DNA from: Selaginella moellendorffii
Lineage: Eukaryota > Streptophyta > Lycopodiopsida > Selaginellales > Selaginellaceae
Length of the DNA: 64,000 nucleotides
Direction of reading: 5' to 3'
NCBI RefSeq assembly: GCF_000143415.4
Contig: NW_003314343.1
Span: 573,442-637,441, forward strand
Below the pieces are notes generated by a model that was not told the origin of the DNA, made no database searches, and saw nothing but the letters and a program-made list of their open reading frames with translations. Position 1 is the stretch's first letter, and each line of letters starts with the position of its first letter. Shown here in pieces: positions 40,238-52,100 of the stretch. The position numbers and the translations under genes were made by a program.

Positions 40238-42715
40238 TCAAAGGATGAGTCTTAACAAATACTATTCAAGAAAATTGGGCAACTAGTCTTGTTACATACG
40301 CAAAGATAAAAACAATGATCCAAGTGGGTACATATTTAGATGCTCTAACTTCACATTCATTACTTTGATATGGATTTTGATTACCTTCTTGTACCATATT
40401 GTGTGAGCTTGCATTTAAGCTCATTGAGATGTTCCATTTGCAAGAGTTTGCACTTGGGCTTGTATATAATGCATATTAGCAATTTAAGATTATGCTTTGA
40501 GTTGGCAGGGTTAATGTTAGCCTATTGATAGTTACTACAAGTTGTTTCATGTATCGTAGGTAAGAAAAAAAGAAGTAAACCTTCCCTGAGTGGAATTGCT
40601 CTGAGTGGCAAATAGGCTAGTTTGTAGCTATTTAGCATGTCACTAGTGGATTCTTTCTAGACATGATTATAAGTGGATCAATCAAAACTATAGTCTATTG
40701 TCTATTGGTCTATTGGTTCAAGTAGTTATTACCATACTTTTTCATAAACCTTTTTTGGATTTGACTGAAGGCAATGTGAACACAAGCTTGAGGTTAATTA
40801 AGTTGAGTCTAAAAAGAGAGTCATTAGGGACAAAGGATCAAACATGTAAATTATATTCACTTTTTTCAAAAGATGATTTAGCAATAAGGTATGATTTCAT
40901 TTCTTATGTTCACATCATGCAATCAAAGGTCGCTATCTTGATACATGTTGGTAGTGATAATCTTATAAATAGTGAGTCATGGGATAGATAGTGGTGGAGT
41001 GCTAAACCATTATGTCTAGGCTTGCTATTGAAGACTTGGGTTATAATACCCAATTCTTTTCTAGGGAACTTTGTTATTGCTCCTTGAATAAATTAGTGTT
41101 AGATTAGGTTTGAGTTTGGTCTTAAAAAGAGTGGCATAAACTTGTTTATATTGTGAACAAAATTGGTAGTGTTTGGTGTTATAAATCTTTAGTGATGGGG
41201 TGTGGTATATTGTCAAATAAAATTGGCATTTGATACTCACATAAATTTTTGAAGTTATAATGTAGGCATGCTCATGGTATTGCTCGATTGATGATTAAAT
41301 CATTGTAATTTTTATCATATCCATATGATAGTGAGCAATGTATTTACAATGTTGTTTGGTTAAATGATGATTAACCCTAAAGTGGTTGATAATAAAGCTA
41401 GTCTATTTGCAAGTAGTAACATTAAAGTAAATTTGACTTAGTTTTCAATGGTGGTCCATTATATTAAGTTTGAGTTAGTACCTTGGTTCTTGAGAATTTG
41501 CCCATTGAGGTGTTGAAAAAGGTTATAACATCTATTTGCTATAGTTTATTGATAAATCTATTAACACCTAGAGTAGATTGTTGGATGGAGAAGGTGTGAA
41601 GTTTAGGCATTAATATTGTTAGCACTTATGTTAGTGGAAGTGGCATTATTGTTTTGAGTGATAAGGAATTTTCCTTAGATATTGATTTTTTATGTCATTT
41701 TTTTTATTAGTGTTTGACTTCATACTAGATCTTAAAAATGATTGAAAAAGAGTGTTAGTGCAATGTGAATATTCAAAGATATAGAGTTTTGGGTATTCAT
41801 TTGCATTTTAGAATGTCAATGTTGGGTATAAAAAATATGACTATGGTGTTCGATGTTAAGCATGCTGTTACATCATGAGAATTAATGTTATATATAAAAG
41901 TGAACCTATATAAAGTTGTAAATAGGAAAAAGTTCGTTAAGTTTTAAAAGTTTGTATTTCTAGACTGAGAGTCATTGTTTATCTAGGATGGAAATTTTTT
42001 CACAATTTCTTTTAGGCTTTTCTAATTGTTGATTTGTTGGTTATTTTTCTTGAAAACCATTTTATTTTTGTAAGCCAGTACAAACTAGTGAAAAGGTTAA
42101 AGTTAACTTCAATTAGCTTAGACTTTAGTATGTAATTTATATGATGCAGCTTGAAAATGATGCTAACTTCTTAGGGTTAAGGCAATTAAATTGGATAGAA
42201 TCTAAAGTTGATGTAGAAAAAGTGGTTGTTGTGCTTTTCTAGAAATATAACTTTTATGCCTTCTTTTATAATGTTATACTTGGTGGCAAGATGCACCTTG
42301 TATTTCATTATACTCTATAAGAGTAGTGAGTTCTCACTAATTTTGATTTGGTCTCAGTAGTCTTGTGCCTTGGCTGAGGATAATGATGTTTAACTTAGCT
42401 ATTTGAGATTGAAGTGTTAGTACTTGAACTATAAATGATGATTTAATAATGATAGATTTACTTTACTAGATGGTATTGTGCAGGATCCTGTTGTTAAATT
42501 TACATAGTTTTTCTATGTTGGTAGGTTAATTCTACCTCTATCGATATTATTTGGTTGTGTTTAGTCTGTGGTGTTGAATTATATTATAGGTCAAGTACAT
42601 GCATAAGTTCTAGAAGATATTAACAAAAGATTGGCCACAATATGCTCAACTTGATCTACTTATTAGTAATCAAAAGAGAATGATTCAAAATATAATCTAG
42701 TTTAAATATAAAGGG
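40238..42715 (+). mobile_element. Decayed internal region of the LTR element (empty-site homologue)
   Basis: No open frame of interest. The region is an inverted, decayed homologue of 58749-60636 plus the end of 44130-46954: for example 'tagttactacaagttgtttcatg' near 40530 matches the inverse of 60560-60640, and 'ggatcaatcaaaactatagtc' near 40674 matches the inverse of 60425. At 42373-42380 it holds the uninterrupted site into which Element B inserted in the other copy. Confidence 0.7.
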
Positions 42716-42980
42716 AAAAGGCCATGAACAAGGGTGCATCTCATTTTTCAATTAGTTAAAGGTGTTGGGATATTTAGGGTTAAGCATCCTTGGGTTTGAA
42801 TAATACTAAACTGGATGACTTCTTAGAAATTCCAAATCTAGGAGTTTACATTTGGTATCAAAAGGGTCTCGGGTATAACTCTATTAGTTGGCTAGGGGAA
42901 TCATATTACATGTTAAAATTAACATATGGTAAATTTAATTTGCCTCTAGCTGGGCTTGACTTAAAGGGTCAAGTGTTTAG

Positions 42981-44129
42981 TGTAGCGCATGTGGTTTTGA
43001 CCCTTTATCCTATGGTGATTTACCATAGGATAACACCACAAAGTGGAACCTAAACCCTTTTTGTGCCACGTGACAAATGCCATGTATCACACACCACATG
43101 TCCATGCCACGTGTCCATAGGAACCCGAGGTTCAGGGCCTTGGGCCACTGAACGAAGGAACAGTGCTAAACTCCCAAGCGTGAAGCCAAAGAGTGATGGA
43201 ACTGAACCACAGAGCAACTCCTAAGCATAAAGCCCAAGGAGCGAAGGGACAAGAGCCCGGAGCGACTTGGAACAGTCCTAGAGTAACCAGCATCAAAATG
43301 CCAGGACCAGCACGCAAAATGGAGCCAAATAGAGTCTAGCACTATTTTGGCATACCGGTGGCCTAACACGAGGACATGGGTACTCCCCCAATTAGCATGG
43401 AATGGAACTTAGGCTTAGACCCAAGCCAGACGCAGAACAAAGACAGACACGCAAGCGAGAGCTAGACTATGCCTCAGGTTGGTCAACCATGCCCGACCTA
43501 CCCACTATCCCTACTATACATTTGGAACCCCCCACCCCCCCCCCCCCCCCTTCAGGAACACACGCTTTGGGCTTTCACCCCAAGCCTCCCTTAGTATCAG
43601 AAGTTAGTCTTTGGGACAAGCTCGAAACTTACTAAATATGGAATGTCCCTAGATTGTGAATTTGGACACGGGACGAACACCATTGTGTTCAGGATAATCT
43701 CTACATTCCGTAGATATACCAAATGAGCAAATCTGGACACTTTCCATAAATAGCATTTGGGACCAAAATGAGACTAACACAAAGGGCATAATAGGGAGGG
43801 TGTTTGGCAGACACAGTAAGCTATTATGTAGCAATATTGAGGGACTAATCTCAATACGTGAGGGTTCTTGTCAAGCCAGTGCAAGACAAAGCAAAAGAGA
43901 ACTAACAAGCCGGGCCAAGTATGCTCAACTAAATAGACACTTAGGAATTCCTTCCTTATGCTCATCCGGCCAAGTACAGATGCAAAGTCTAGTTTACTAA
44001 CACTTGAACAAGAGGGACTGATAAAGGGTCCAGCAATACCGACCTCCTACTATCGTGGTAGTAAGGTAAGAGTGTCCGTAAGGACTAGCCAACATGTAAC
44101 TTTCGATACTTAAAGTCATATTCGTGACA
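42981..44129 (-). repeat. 1,149-bp LTR, minus strand (3' LTR)
   Basis: In minus orientation it starts TGTCACGAATATGAC and ends ATGCGCTACA. A polypurine tract lies directly upstream in that orientation (44130-44142). A C-run of about 14-20 bp near 43530-43550 marks a variable site. The segment from there to about 43940 is absent from the copy at 60637-61394. It contains 'GACACGTGGCATGG'-type G-box sequences on the minus strand. Confidence 0.8.
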
Positions 44130-44142
44130 CTCTCCCCCCTTA
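44130..44142 (-). other. Polypurine tract
   Basis: On the minus strand it reads CTAAGGGGGGAGAG directly before the LTR start. Just upstream, a frame ends 'DEDIDLP'-like, typical of a gypsy polyprotein end. Confidence 0.75.
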
Positions 44143-46954
44143 GGGAAGATCGATGTCCTCGTCGATGTATACTCGAGTCTAGAATACCGCCAAGGAAATA
44201 ACTCCAGAAAAAGTTCACGGTACTCACACTATGTGAGAAATGCACCAACTTAAATGAGTTAGGGGGCAACTTCTTTGTCTAACGCGGATGCGCTACCAGC
44301 TCAGACACCTTCCGGCCGTCGCCGACAAGGAAATGACCAACAGAGTCAGCCACCCTTGCTGCTCTGGGAGTCACCCAGCTTACAAAAGTGTGATACGCCT
44401 CTGCCCGCAGGGACATAGAGAAAGAAGCCAGAGGCCCCAACCCTCCTAAGCAAAGAAACCAAACCCGACGGTAAGGTTTAGATAGACTACTGTAAACAGG
44501 CAATTAGAGTTGTTTACACGGTCACGCCCTTTTAATGAAATAAGGAACATCGACAAAGAGGCGGGTGATATGACCAGTTGACAGTAGCTACCCCATGACT
44601 AAAGATTTCACCATGCACACGAAGTGCCGAAGCCAGTCTGCCTATACTGACCCAAACTCAAAGATCAATAGATGGACAATATCAAAGTCAGAGACAATGA
44701 TATCTTAGAGACTTAATTACTAATAATTAAATCTTAGATTAGAACACAAAAGTATTCCAAGTAAGTTATCATCCGATAAACTAGTATTATAGTATAGGAA
44801 CCACCAAAATCATCAAAATTGGAAAACACAAAATGCACCATCCAACAAAATTCAATAGCTAGTATATCATCAAGGAAACTCAATGATGAAACTTAACTAC
44901 CGAGGATGGCAGACAGTATGCCAAACCACTTATGCAAGATAACTCAAAAAACACAAAGTATCATTAACCGACAAGCACAATACTCGCGAATGTATCACCC
45001 GAAGGAAATAACATCCTAATCTATTAAAACTAACTCAAGCAATAATCAACAGAACAGAATGAATGCGGTAAAACCAACAAACACCCATTCATGCCAACTA
45101 TCACAGAAGCCAATCTGAATAGATCTCGGTCAAAAATACCAAGGAACCAGAGTTGCTCAAGCAAGTGTCAGCAACATCCTATCGATATCTCAAACCCAAG
45201 AGACCAATCTAGAGCAAACCACAAAGAACATGTGGTATTGCAAAAAGCCAGAAGTCATAAAAAAGAATAACTAACTATCATGAAAGATCATCAATCATCC
45301 CATCAATGCAGTGATGCATAATCATTGTCGAAGAAAGAATCTACCATCCTGAAGAATGACAAACCATTCTATATCAACAATAATCAAGCAAAATCTTTTG
45401 ACAAGGACAATCAAATATTCTAGATGATAGTTAATCACCACCAATGATTGCTAAATGCAAAAGCCAACTTCAACATCGAAGCTAATGAGCAAAAATGCCT
45501 TCCCCAACAACTTTTACCAAATGGAATAATGAACATAAAACTCAAATAACCAAAAGCTTGAAGAAGTCTATAGCCAAGTCATGCCTAGCAATGATTACAA
45601 GTCTCGCATGAACTAACTTCAGTGCTAAAGAAGAAATCATGGTACAACCCATAATATTCTCCTCAACATATCCATAAGCTAAATTTCATAATGCCAAAAC
45701 TAATGAAGAGCATGTTTGCATCAATCCAAAAGCTAAGCATAACGAAGCTATGCTTGGACAAGTGATCACCAAATGATCCTCCATGAATCCATCTATAACA
45801 AGACGTAACTCACTTCATAACAAGCACAAGAAGAATCATTAATGATCGATATATTCCAACTCAAACCTAATAAGGATTCAAACTTTCCAATAGCGATCAC
45901 TAACTTTTCTGCTTGTAGAGTTAGCATAGTCCATGACTGAATCACTTTTCAAGGAAAAGCCAGAACTCAACCCCTACTAAATAATTTCGTCTAGAACACA
46001 ACTAACTGAATTTGCCACTCAGTTTGTTTGAACGTCAACACAGTTGCTAACTAACAAATGCACGAATGCCAACAACACAAACCATAGCCAAATCATCAAC
46101 ACTATCTATATCAAGACTAATGAAACTCGACATCAATCCTAAGGAGAGACATTTCATTTCACCCGAATCTCGATATCAACAATGTCAATGACAAGGCATT
46201 ACTTCAATGCCATCAACACCACAACAAAGCTAGAAGAAAGCACGAGTGAATCACCACCCAAAACTCTCTAGCAACTAAGCTAATCAAAGTCGAAGATACT
46301 ATACTCAGTATCCGAGACTAGTTTTTCAACAATACTCAGCTATAGATAACACTTCATCAAGGAGTGAATCACCACATCCAAGACTCAATGAAATCCAACA
46401 TTACGAACTAAACGCAACCAAATGATATTGATAGAAGTAGAGTCGAAAGGCCAACATGGAAAACCCATGTAAGTCTAACAACATGATCCTCTGCAACACC
46501 ATCCGGTAAAGTAAATCCACCACTGCTAAATTTTCATCGAGTGAAGCAAATGTCAACAGTCCTCAACGGAGTCTACAAGTAATCACTAGTCGCAAAGCAA
46601 TCAACAATCACCTTTCAACTTGCCTTCACAAGACCTAAACACTAAACTCATATCATCGAGTCATATACTTATCCAACATGAACGTAATACCCCAGGTACA
46701 AGATAAAGATTCATGGACAAGCACGAACTAAATGACTACTCGAATCCAACTCAACCGCGATAAGCTCACCAATGCATTTAGCCACTAACTCTGAGCATGC
46801 CTTAGAAGAGGCTAGCTATACATGATCAACACTCAGTCAAAACTAAAGTGAAGACCATGAGATAAACTCATATTGGTACACAACCTCCTCATAGACAAAG
46901 CTATAGTATGGGTACCAACATCTTAACCTTAAATAACTAAGTTGGACATCATTA
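44143..46954 (-). mobile_element. Internal region of the LTR retroelement (left part, interrupted by Element B)
   Basis: No long frame. The minus strand near the polypurine tract ends in a gypsy-like C-terminus. The sequence continues at 58749 after Element B, as shown by the collinear homologue at 40238-42715. It is probably a decayed or non-autonomous gypsy relative. Confidence 0.65.
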
Positions 46955-46962
46955 TTCTCAGT
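46955..46962 (+). other. Target-site duplication of Element B, left
   Basis: TTCTCAGT, identical to 58741-58748. The empty homologue has TCCTCAGC, read inverted at 42373-42380. Confidence 0.85.
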
Positions 46963-46982
46963 GGGGATGGTCCAAAGTTGAG
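46963..46982 (+). repeat. Element B left terminal inverted repeat
   Basis: GGGGATGGTCCAAAGTTGAG. The right end, read inverted, is GGGCGCGGACCATACTTGAG, with 14 of 20 identical including the terminal GGG and inner TTGAG. GAGTTGAGCTCAATT repeats follow inside on both ends. Confidence 0.8.
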
Positions 46983-47305
46983 TTGAGCTCAATTCAACAC
47001 AAGTCAACTCAAGTCAACATAGTCAATAAGAAATATTACAAAGGAGATCTAAATTGAACAAATGAAGGTTCTAGCAAACTTTAAAATATTAAAATACGTA
47101 AATATCTAAGTTAAAAGTTTCTATAAGATTGAATTGTTTAAAAAAGACAAAGTTCATGAGAACCTATCTTTTATAAAACTATATTATTTTATTATGACAA
47201 CTGTTACAGCTGTCATATTTGATTTGACTACTTAATATTTTGAATACTTTTACAGCTGTAGATACTATTCCTTCATTCAAAAGAGTTTTTAGGGTTCTTG
47301 AGAAG

Positions 47306-47554
47306 ATGGGAAGCAAGGAAAATACAAGATCTGTGAGTAAGAGTTGTAGTGCAAAGGAATGTGAGAATGTTAATTTTATTTCACTACCACAATCTCCATA
47401 TTACACTCCTGGTCCTTATTACCCATCTGGGAATGTGGAGACCACTATCACGATTGATAAAAATGCTCCTGTTACTTCTGAAACAACAGTCCAGAGCAAG
47501 AGAAATGAAGAAATGAACAGCACAGCGGAAAGCACCAAGAAATCTACTCCATAA
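47306..47554 (+). CDS. Small Ser/Thr/Pro-rich protein (Element B), homologue of the Element A exon
   Basis: 82 aa from ATG 47306. The frame is open to 47240, and a TTTTTAG acceptor-like site lies 15 bp upstream of the ATG, so an earlier exon is possible. Blocks 'ISLPQSPYYTPG', 'TITIDKNAPVTSETTVQSK' and 'STAESTKKS' align one-to-one with 13894-14163 of Element A. It lies about 340 bp inside the left end and is transcribed inward, whereas the Element A copy points outward near the right end. The function is unknown. The strict conservation in two otherwise different elements argues that it is a working part of the cassette. Confidence 0.7.
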   Translation: MGSKENTRSVSKSCSAKECENVNFISLPQSPYYTPGPYYPSGNVETTITIDKNAPVTSETTVQSKRNEEMNSTAESTKKSTP

Positions 47555-48029
47555 AACTTTCCATGACATTTGTAATTTACATATTAATTCATATTAAAAA
47601 CTCTATTGCTTGCCTATATCGCAATCCTCTCATATGATAAGACCAAGGTATATTTTGCAGTGAATCCTCATTAAAAGTTTTTGGGAATTGTTTGTAAATA
47701 ATGATAAAAGAAATCAAAATCTTTCGAAAGACTCAAAAGTAATATCACATCAAAGAATCAACTTTATCTACACTTCCAAGACTAAAAGGCAATCTCACAT
47801 GAGAGAATGGTAGCGTGCCAACGTGCTCTACCACTATAATGTGGTCTATATTTCCTTGCAATTTATTTCCGTAGACATTTGGCATGTGTAGAAAAGAATA
47901 TATGTGTAGCAAAGTAGGATTCATCATAATGATAGAGCATGTGTATACACGATAATCTAAAATTCTAGAAGCTCTTATGTTTACAAGAAAGCTATGATTA
48001 TGAAGCCCCATTTCCAAGACTGACATTTA

Positions 48030-48168
48030 AAGAATCTGAGTATTGTCAGTGTCATAATAAATAAACCTCATTCCCAAGAATCTGAGTAATGTCAGTGTCA
48101 TAATAAATAAACCTCGTTCCCAAGAATCTGAGTATTGTCAGTGTCATAATAAATAAACCGCATTCCCA
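48030..48168 (+). repeat. 46-bp tandem repeat, three copies
   Basis: 'AAGAATCTGAGTATTGTCAG...CTCATTCCC' repeats at 48030, 48076 and 48122 with one or two changes per copy. It lies just upstream of the zinc protein gene at 48261. Confidence 0.9.
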
Positions 48169-48260
48169 AGACTAAAACTTAGTATATAAACTATCTAGAA
48201 AAGTTATAGTCATTGTAGGTTTTTTGTTCTCCTTGAGCTCCTTTAGAAGTTTATATTGAA

Positions 48261-48806
48261 ATGGCTCAAAGGAGACCCATTGCTAATCGTACTTGGCCCC
48301 CCAGCCTTTCATATCAATCTCCACCTCCATCCCCAAGTTCTACCAACATTCCACCTTCAACTCTACGTAACAATCCTTTTTCTGCTGAGGGCTCTAGTGA
48401 AGCTGAATTAGAGCTCCCTATATGTGAAATTCCGGATCTTGCTACTAGAGAGGGATTGCCTTTAGCGCTTCAAGAACAATGCCACATGTTTTTGCAAGAT
48501 CTTGCTCCTGACATGGCAGGACTACTTGAAAGCACAGAACACTATTACATTCGGTGTCCAATATGCTACTTTTTCTTGGACAAGACAAATGGCTCTATGG
48601 GTTTACAAATTTTTCTTGAGCACTGTAAGAATTGCCCAACGGCAGGTCTAGAAAATGTGCACATGTGGATGTACAATAGATTCAAGAATGAGTTACAGAC
48701 ACATACCCACTATCGCTTCATGGTGAGGAACAACATCCCCTTGGGAAACACTACATTGGCTAGTGCAAAATATGGGGTTTTTAGGCCACCCTATAGTGGA
48801 ATGTAA
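48261..48806 (+). CDS. CPIC zinc-binding protein 1 (Element B, left end)
   Basis: 181 aa from ATG 48261. A Pro/Ser-rich N-terminus (residues 1-45) and an acidic patch precede a compact metal-site candidate: 'YIRCPICYFF' (about 96-105), then 'FLEHCKNCPTAG' (about 118-129) and a helical 'MWMYNRFKNELQTHTHYRFMVRNN'. The Cys/His spacing (C-x2-C...H-C-x2-C) suggests a zinc finger, perhaps for DNA binding. It resembles the protein at 57746-58198 in the same element. The stop comes at a possible splice donor ('GAATGTAAG'), so a further exon is possible. No known family is recognised. Confidence 0.6.
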   Translation: MAQRRPIANRTWPPSLSYQSPPPSPSSTNIPPSTLRNNPFSAEGSSEAELELPICEIPDLATREGLPLALQEQCHMFLQDLAPDMAGLLESTEHYYIRCPICYFFLDKTNGSMGLQIFLEHCKNCPTAGLENVHMWMYNRFKNELQTHTHYRFMVRNNIPLGNTTLASAKYGVFRPPYSGM

Positions 48807-49017
48807 GATCTAGAATTACTTTACTATACTATAGTATTGTCACTATTAAAAGAAAAAATATAATAAAATGATATTAGTTGTAGGTAACATACCTTGTTCT
48901 AGAAGGTGCTATCATATCACATACAATTGTTTACAAAATGTTGAAGGAGGAGATGGCAACACACAAACGCTACAAAGTGATGGTGACAGGTGAGAATGAT
49001 AATCTATAATTATGGTA

Positions 49018-49100
49018 TCTGACACTGACACTGACATCTGACAATTTTACTGACATCTGACAATTTTACTGACATCTGACACTTTCACTGACATCTAACA
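49018..49100 (+). repeat. Short tandem repeat 'tgacatctgacaattttac'
   Basis: About four units of 19-21 bp ('actgacatctgacaatttt', then a 'cacttt' variant) in the convergent spacer between the zinc protein gene and the end of the cargo gene. Confidence 0.8.
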
Positions 49101-49134
49101 TATAACAAGCTTTCCATTTTATGTAAGGATGCAA

Positions 49135-52100
49135 TTAACTTTCTTCTGCCTCATCATCAACATAATGATTTCTTTTATACTTCCTCCTATAGTGGTATTG
49201 TGGGGAAGATTCACCTTGCATATGTTGAGCCATGGCTTCTGCATAGTTAGGGAGACTTTGAAAGCCTCCAATTCTAGAAACTCCAGGTGATTGTGATCTA
49301 TAAAATAGAATGAAATATATATTGAAATTTTAATAAACATAATTTACCTCCTTGAGGTTGAAGGCAACTCACGAAATCCTCTGAGCCGGCGTTTGAAGAA
49401 ATGATGTTCTTCAATAGCAAACACCGACCTACCAGAGTCACGTGCTGCCTCCACCATAGAACCACTACCTGCTGTGCAATCAATCACAATACCATCTGGT
49501 GGGCAATAGAGCTCAAGCAAGACTTGCATTGCTGATGGAGTTTGGAATCGATACCCTAGAAATGTGTTGCAGATCTGCTCATCCACAAGGTTGGGTATGA
49601 TGTTAGTGGAACTGTCGTACCCAGGCAAAACACGTGCTGCACGTTCGCTATCACGAAACCCATCATGTGTGTTTCTGCAGAAGGCATGATAGGTCCACAT
49701 CATAACCTGGAAAATAAAAATGTTTAGAAATTAGATAAAAATATAAAATACATACTCACCTTTTCAGGCTTCCCTTGGACGCCCCTCGTATCAACGCCAA
49801 TAGGATCCATAATGCACCCGGAAGAGAATGACTTGAAATGAACTTCTGCTGCGCACGTCATAAGCTCATACATCCAGTTGGGGTCGTTCGGTAGGATGAA
49901 GACGACATGGCCAGCTTCGAGCATAAGTACTTCGGACAATAGGAATGCATTGCGCAAGTGGTCAGGTGTGAGAAAGTTCCAATCCTCAACTTTCCCATCG
50001 ATATCTGAAAGACCATCTGGAAAGTCGAAGAGAATGAAGTCCGCAACTGGGAGCACGGGCCTTTGTATCTTTCGGCACCAACGGTTGAACTGGCGGCGTA
50101 TATCCATGTTGATGTCGTCTTCCGTGAAAGATGTCAATAATCTACTGTAAGAGCCAATGAAGATACCCACAATGCCTCGTTGTGTTATTGGGGACACATG
50201 ACGGACCTATAAAAGAGCTAAGTGAATGAAAAAAGTAATAAATAGTATGATACCGTCATATGGCGTGTTGTCGATGAGAGTTCCTCCAACTCCTCTTCAC
50301 GAGCATCTCGTCGAGCTGGAATGAAATTACTGCTAACAGTCATTGCTGCAAAAAATATGTATTACCACCTTTAGTTTGTAAAATTCACTTTTGCTTACCT
50401 CGAGGTTGACGTGATATTCTGTGAACCACTTGATCATCGTTATTTACTGGTAAAACCTGATCTGGATCTTGGTTGTTTGATGGTTGAATTGGAGCCTGTT
50501 CCTGACTGTCTGGTGGTGGAACATGAACTTGATCTGGAGCTTCCTCATCCTCGTCTCCATCGTCACTTGCATTGCCATCGTTGCTAGCATTGATAATTTC
50601 CTCGCGATCTAGTGTAGAGGTCTCCTTCCCTAGGAGCTCCAACTCCCAAGGGCATTCTATCTTCCATGCCTTTGGAACTTTCGCAAACATTGTTGGATAC
50701 ATTCCTCCATCTCTTACACCCTTTGCAACAAGTCGAGTGCAAACTGGTGCCTCAAATGGCATGCCTCTATATCGAAGATGCCTGTAAACAATATATTTAA
50801 AAAAACAGTCTTAGAAATCATATTATACCTATAAGCTGCACGTCGCATGAAATAAGGTTGACCATGTTGGCAATCATAAGTTGTTGTGCTTGTAGACTTT
50901 TCTGGCAGCCACCCCTCTTCGATCCCTTCCAATGACGTGTTGATGTAGGTGTCGAAAGACATGAATGTGCCATCTGGATCGTCACCAATGTGTGGTGCCA
51001 AGAACTTCTCACCTTCACTTATAGTTTGCGTGATGTAGACAGCCCTTCTCATCATGTTCTCAAATAGTTCTGGCAGTCCTTTCTCTCTGTTCATCAAGCA
51101 GACATTGAGGAACTCCAGAGTCTCTATCTGTTGCTTATATGGAAGCTTCGATTTTGCGATATTGTAAATCATATCATCTGGAGTTTTGTTCACTGCAAAA
51201 GTAACATATGCATAATTAAGAAAAATGAAGTGTGATAAAAAACTTACATTCATGAGAAGAAATTTCGGCTATAGTCTCTAGCCACTCCTTCGGCCTGCGA
51301 TTGTCTGCAATGCAAACTAGTTTCTTCAACTTTGAGGACTTTGCATGCTGAATTTTGTGCTCAATTTGTACAAACTCAGCTGAGAGCTCTTCCCGACTCT
51401 TCTCCGGATATGCAAGTTCGTAAGCATCCTGCTTGACCTTCACCAAAGGCTAAAAACCAAAACAATTAAAAGAGGCTTTTATAAAATAAAAGGGAAAGAC
51501 ATACCTTACACCACACAGCGAGCATAAAACTGATTGGGTTGTTGAACCAAGTTGTACCGTCATTTCGAGTGCGTGAGTGCCGAACAAGTGTTGCGAGATC
51601 ATCACCATAATGTTGGCGGATGTCATCCTCACTCAAGTCTGCCAAAAATCGAAGTTGCTCGATGTCATGGACAAGATTTTGTTTTTGAACAGCGAACTGC
51701 CCAAGCCTACATTTAAACACAACAAAACAAGTTAAAGTGGAGTTAGAGGTAAAATTATAAAACTTACGCATTGATCTTTTGGCAGGCCAAGATAAGTCTG
51801 TTGACATCCAAAAGTCCCCTCGCGTAGACATGGCCGACTGGAACGTTGATATGGTAGACAGGATCATCGCGAAAATGATCGTCGATACACTTCATCCAAG
51901 CTCCATATCGGTGGTTACCGTCAATAATTTGGAACATTGTCCCCGCAAGCTATCGAGTCTCAGGATGTCTGATAAGCATGTCATCAAATTCTAGGGACTT
52001 CCTCCTCCAAATAGGATCCCAGCTATTCACAATCTCAGGTGTGACAGTAATAATCTCCGTTGTTCCTGGCTTGCAAAAAGAGACTAGAAACATACCGATA

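Noticed and set aside
43402-43635. 77-aa frame within the LTR
   Set aside because: Lies wholly in the LTR across its C-run; no homologous frame in the other LTR copies.
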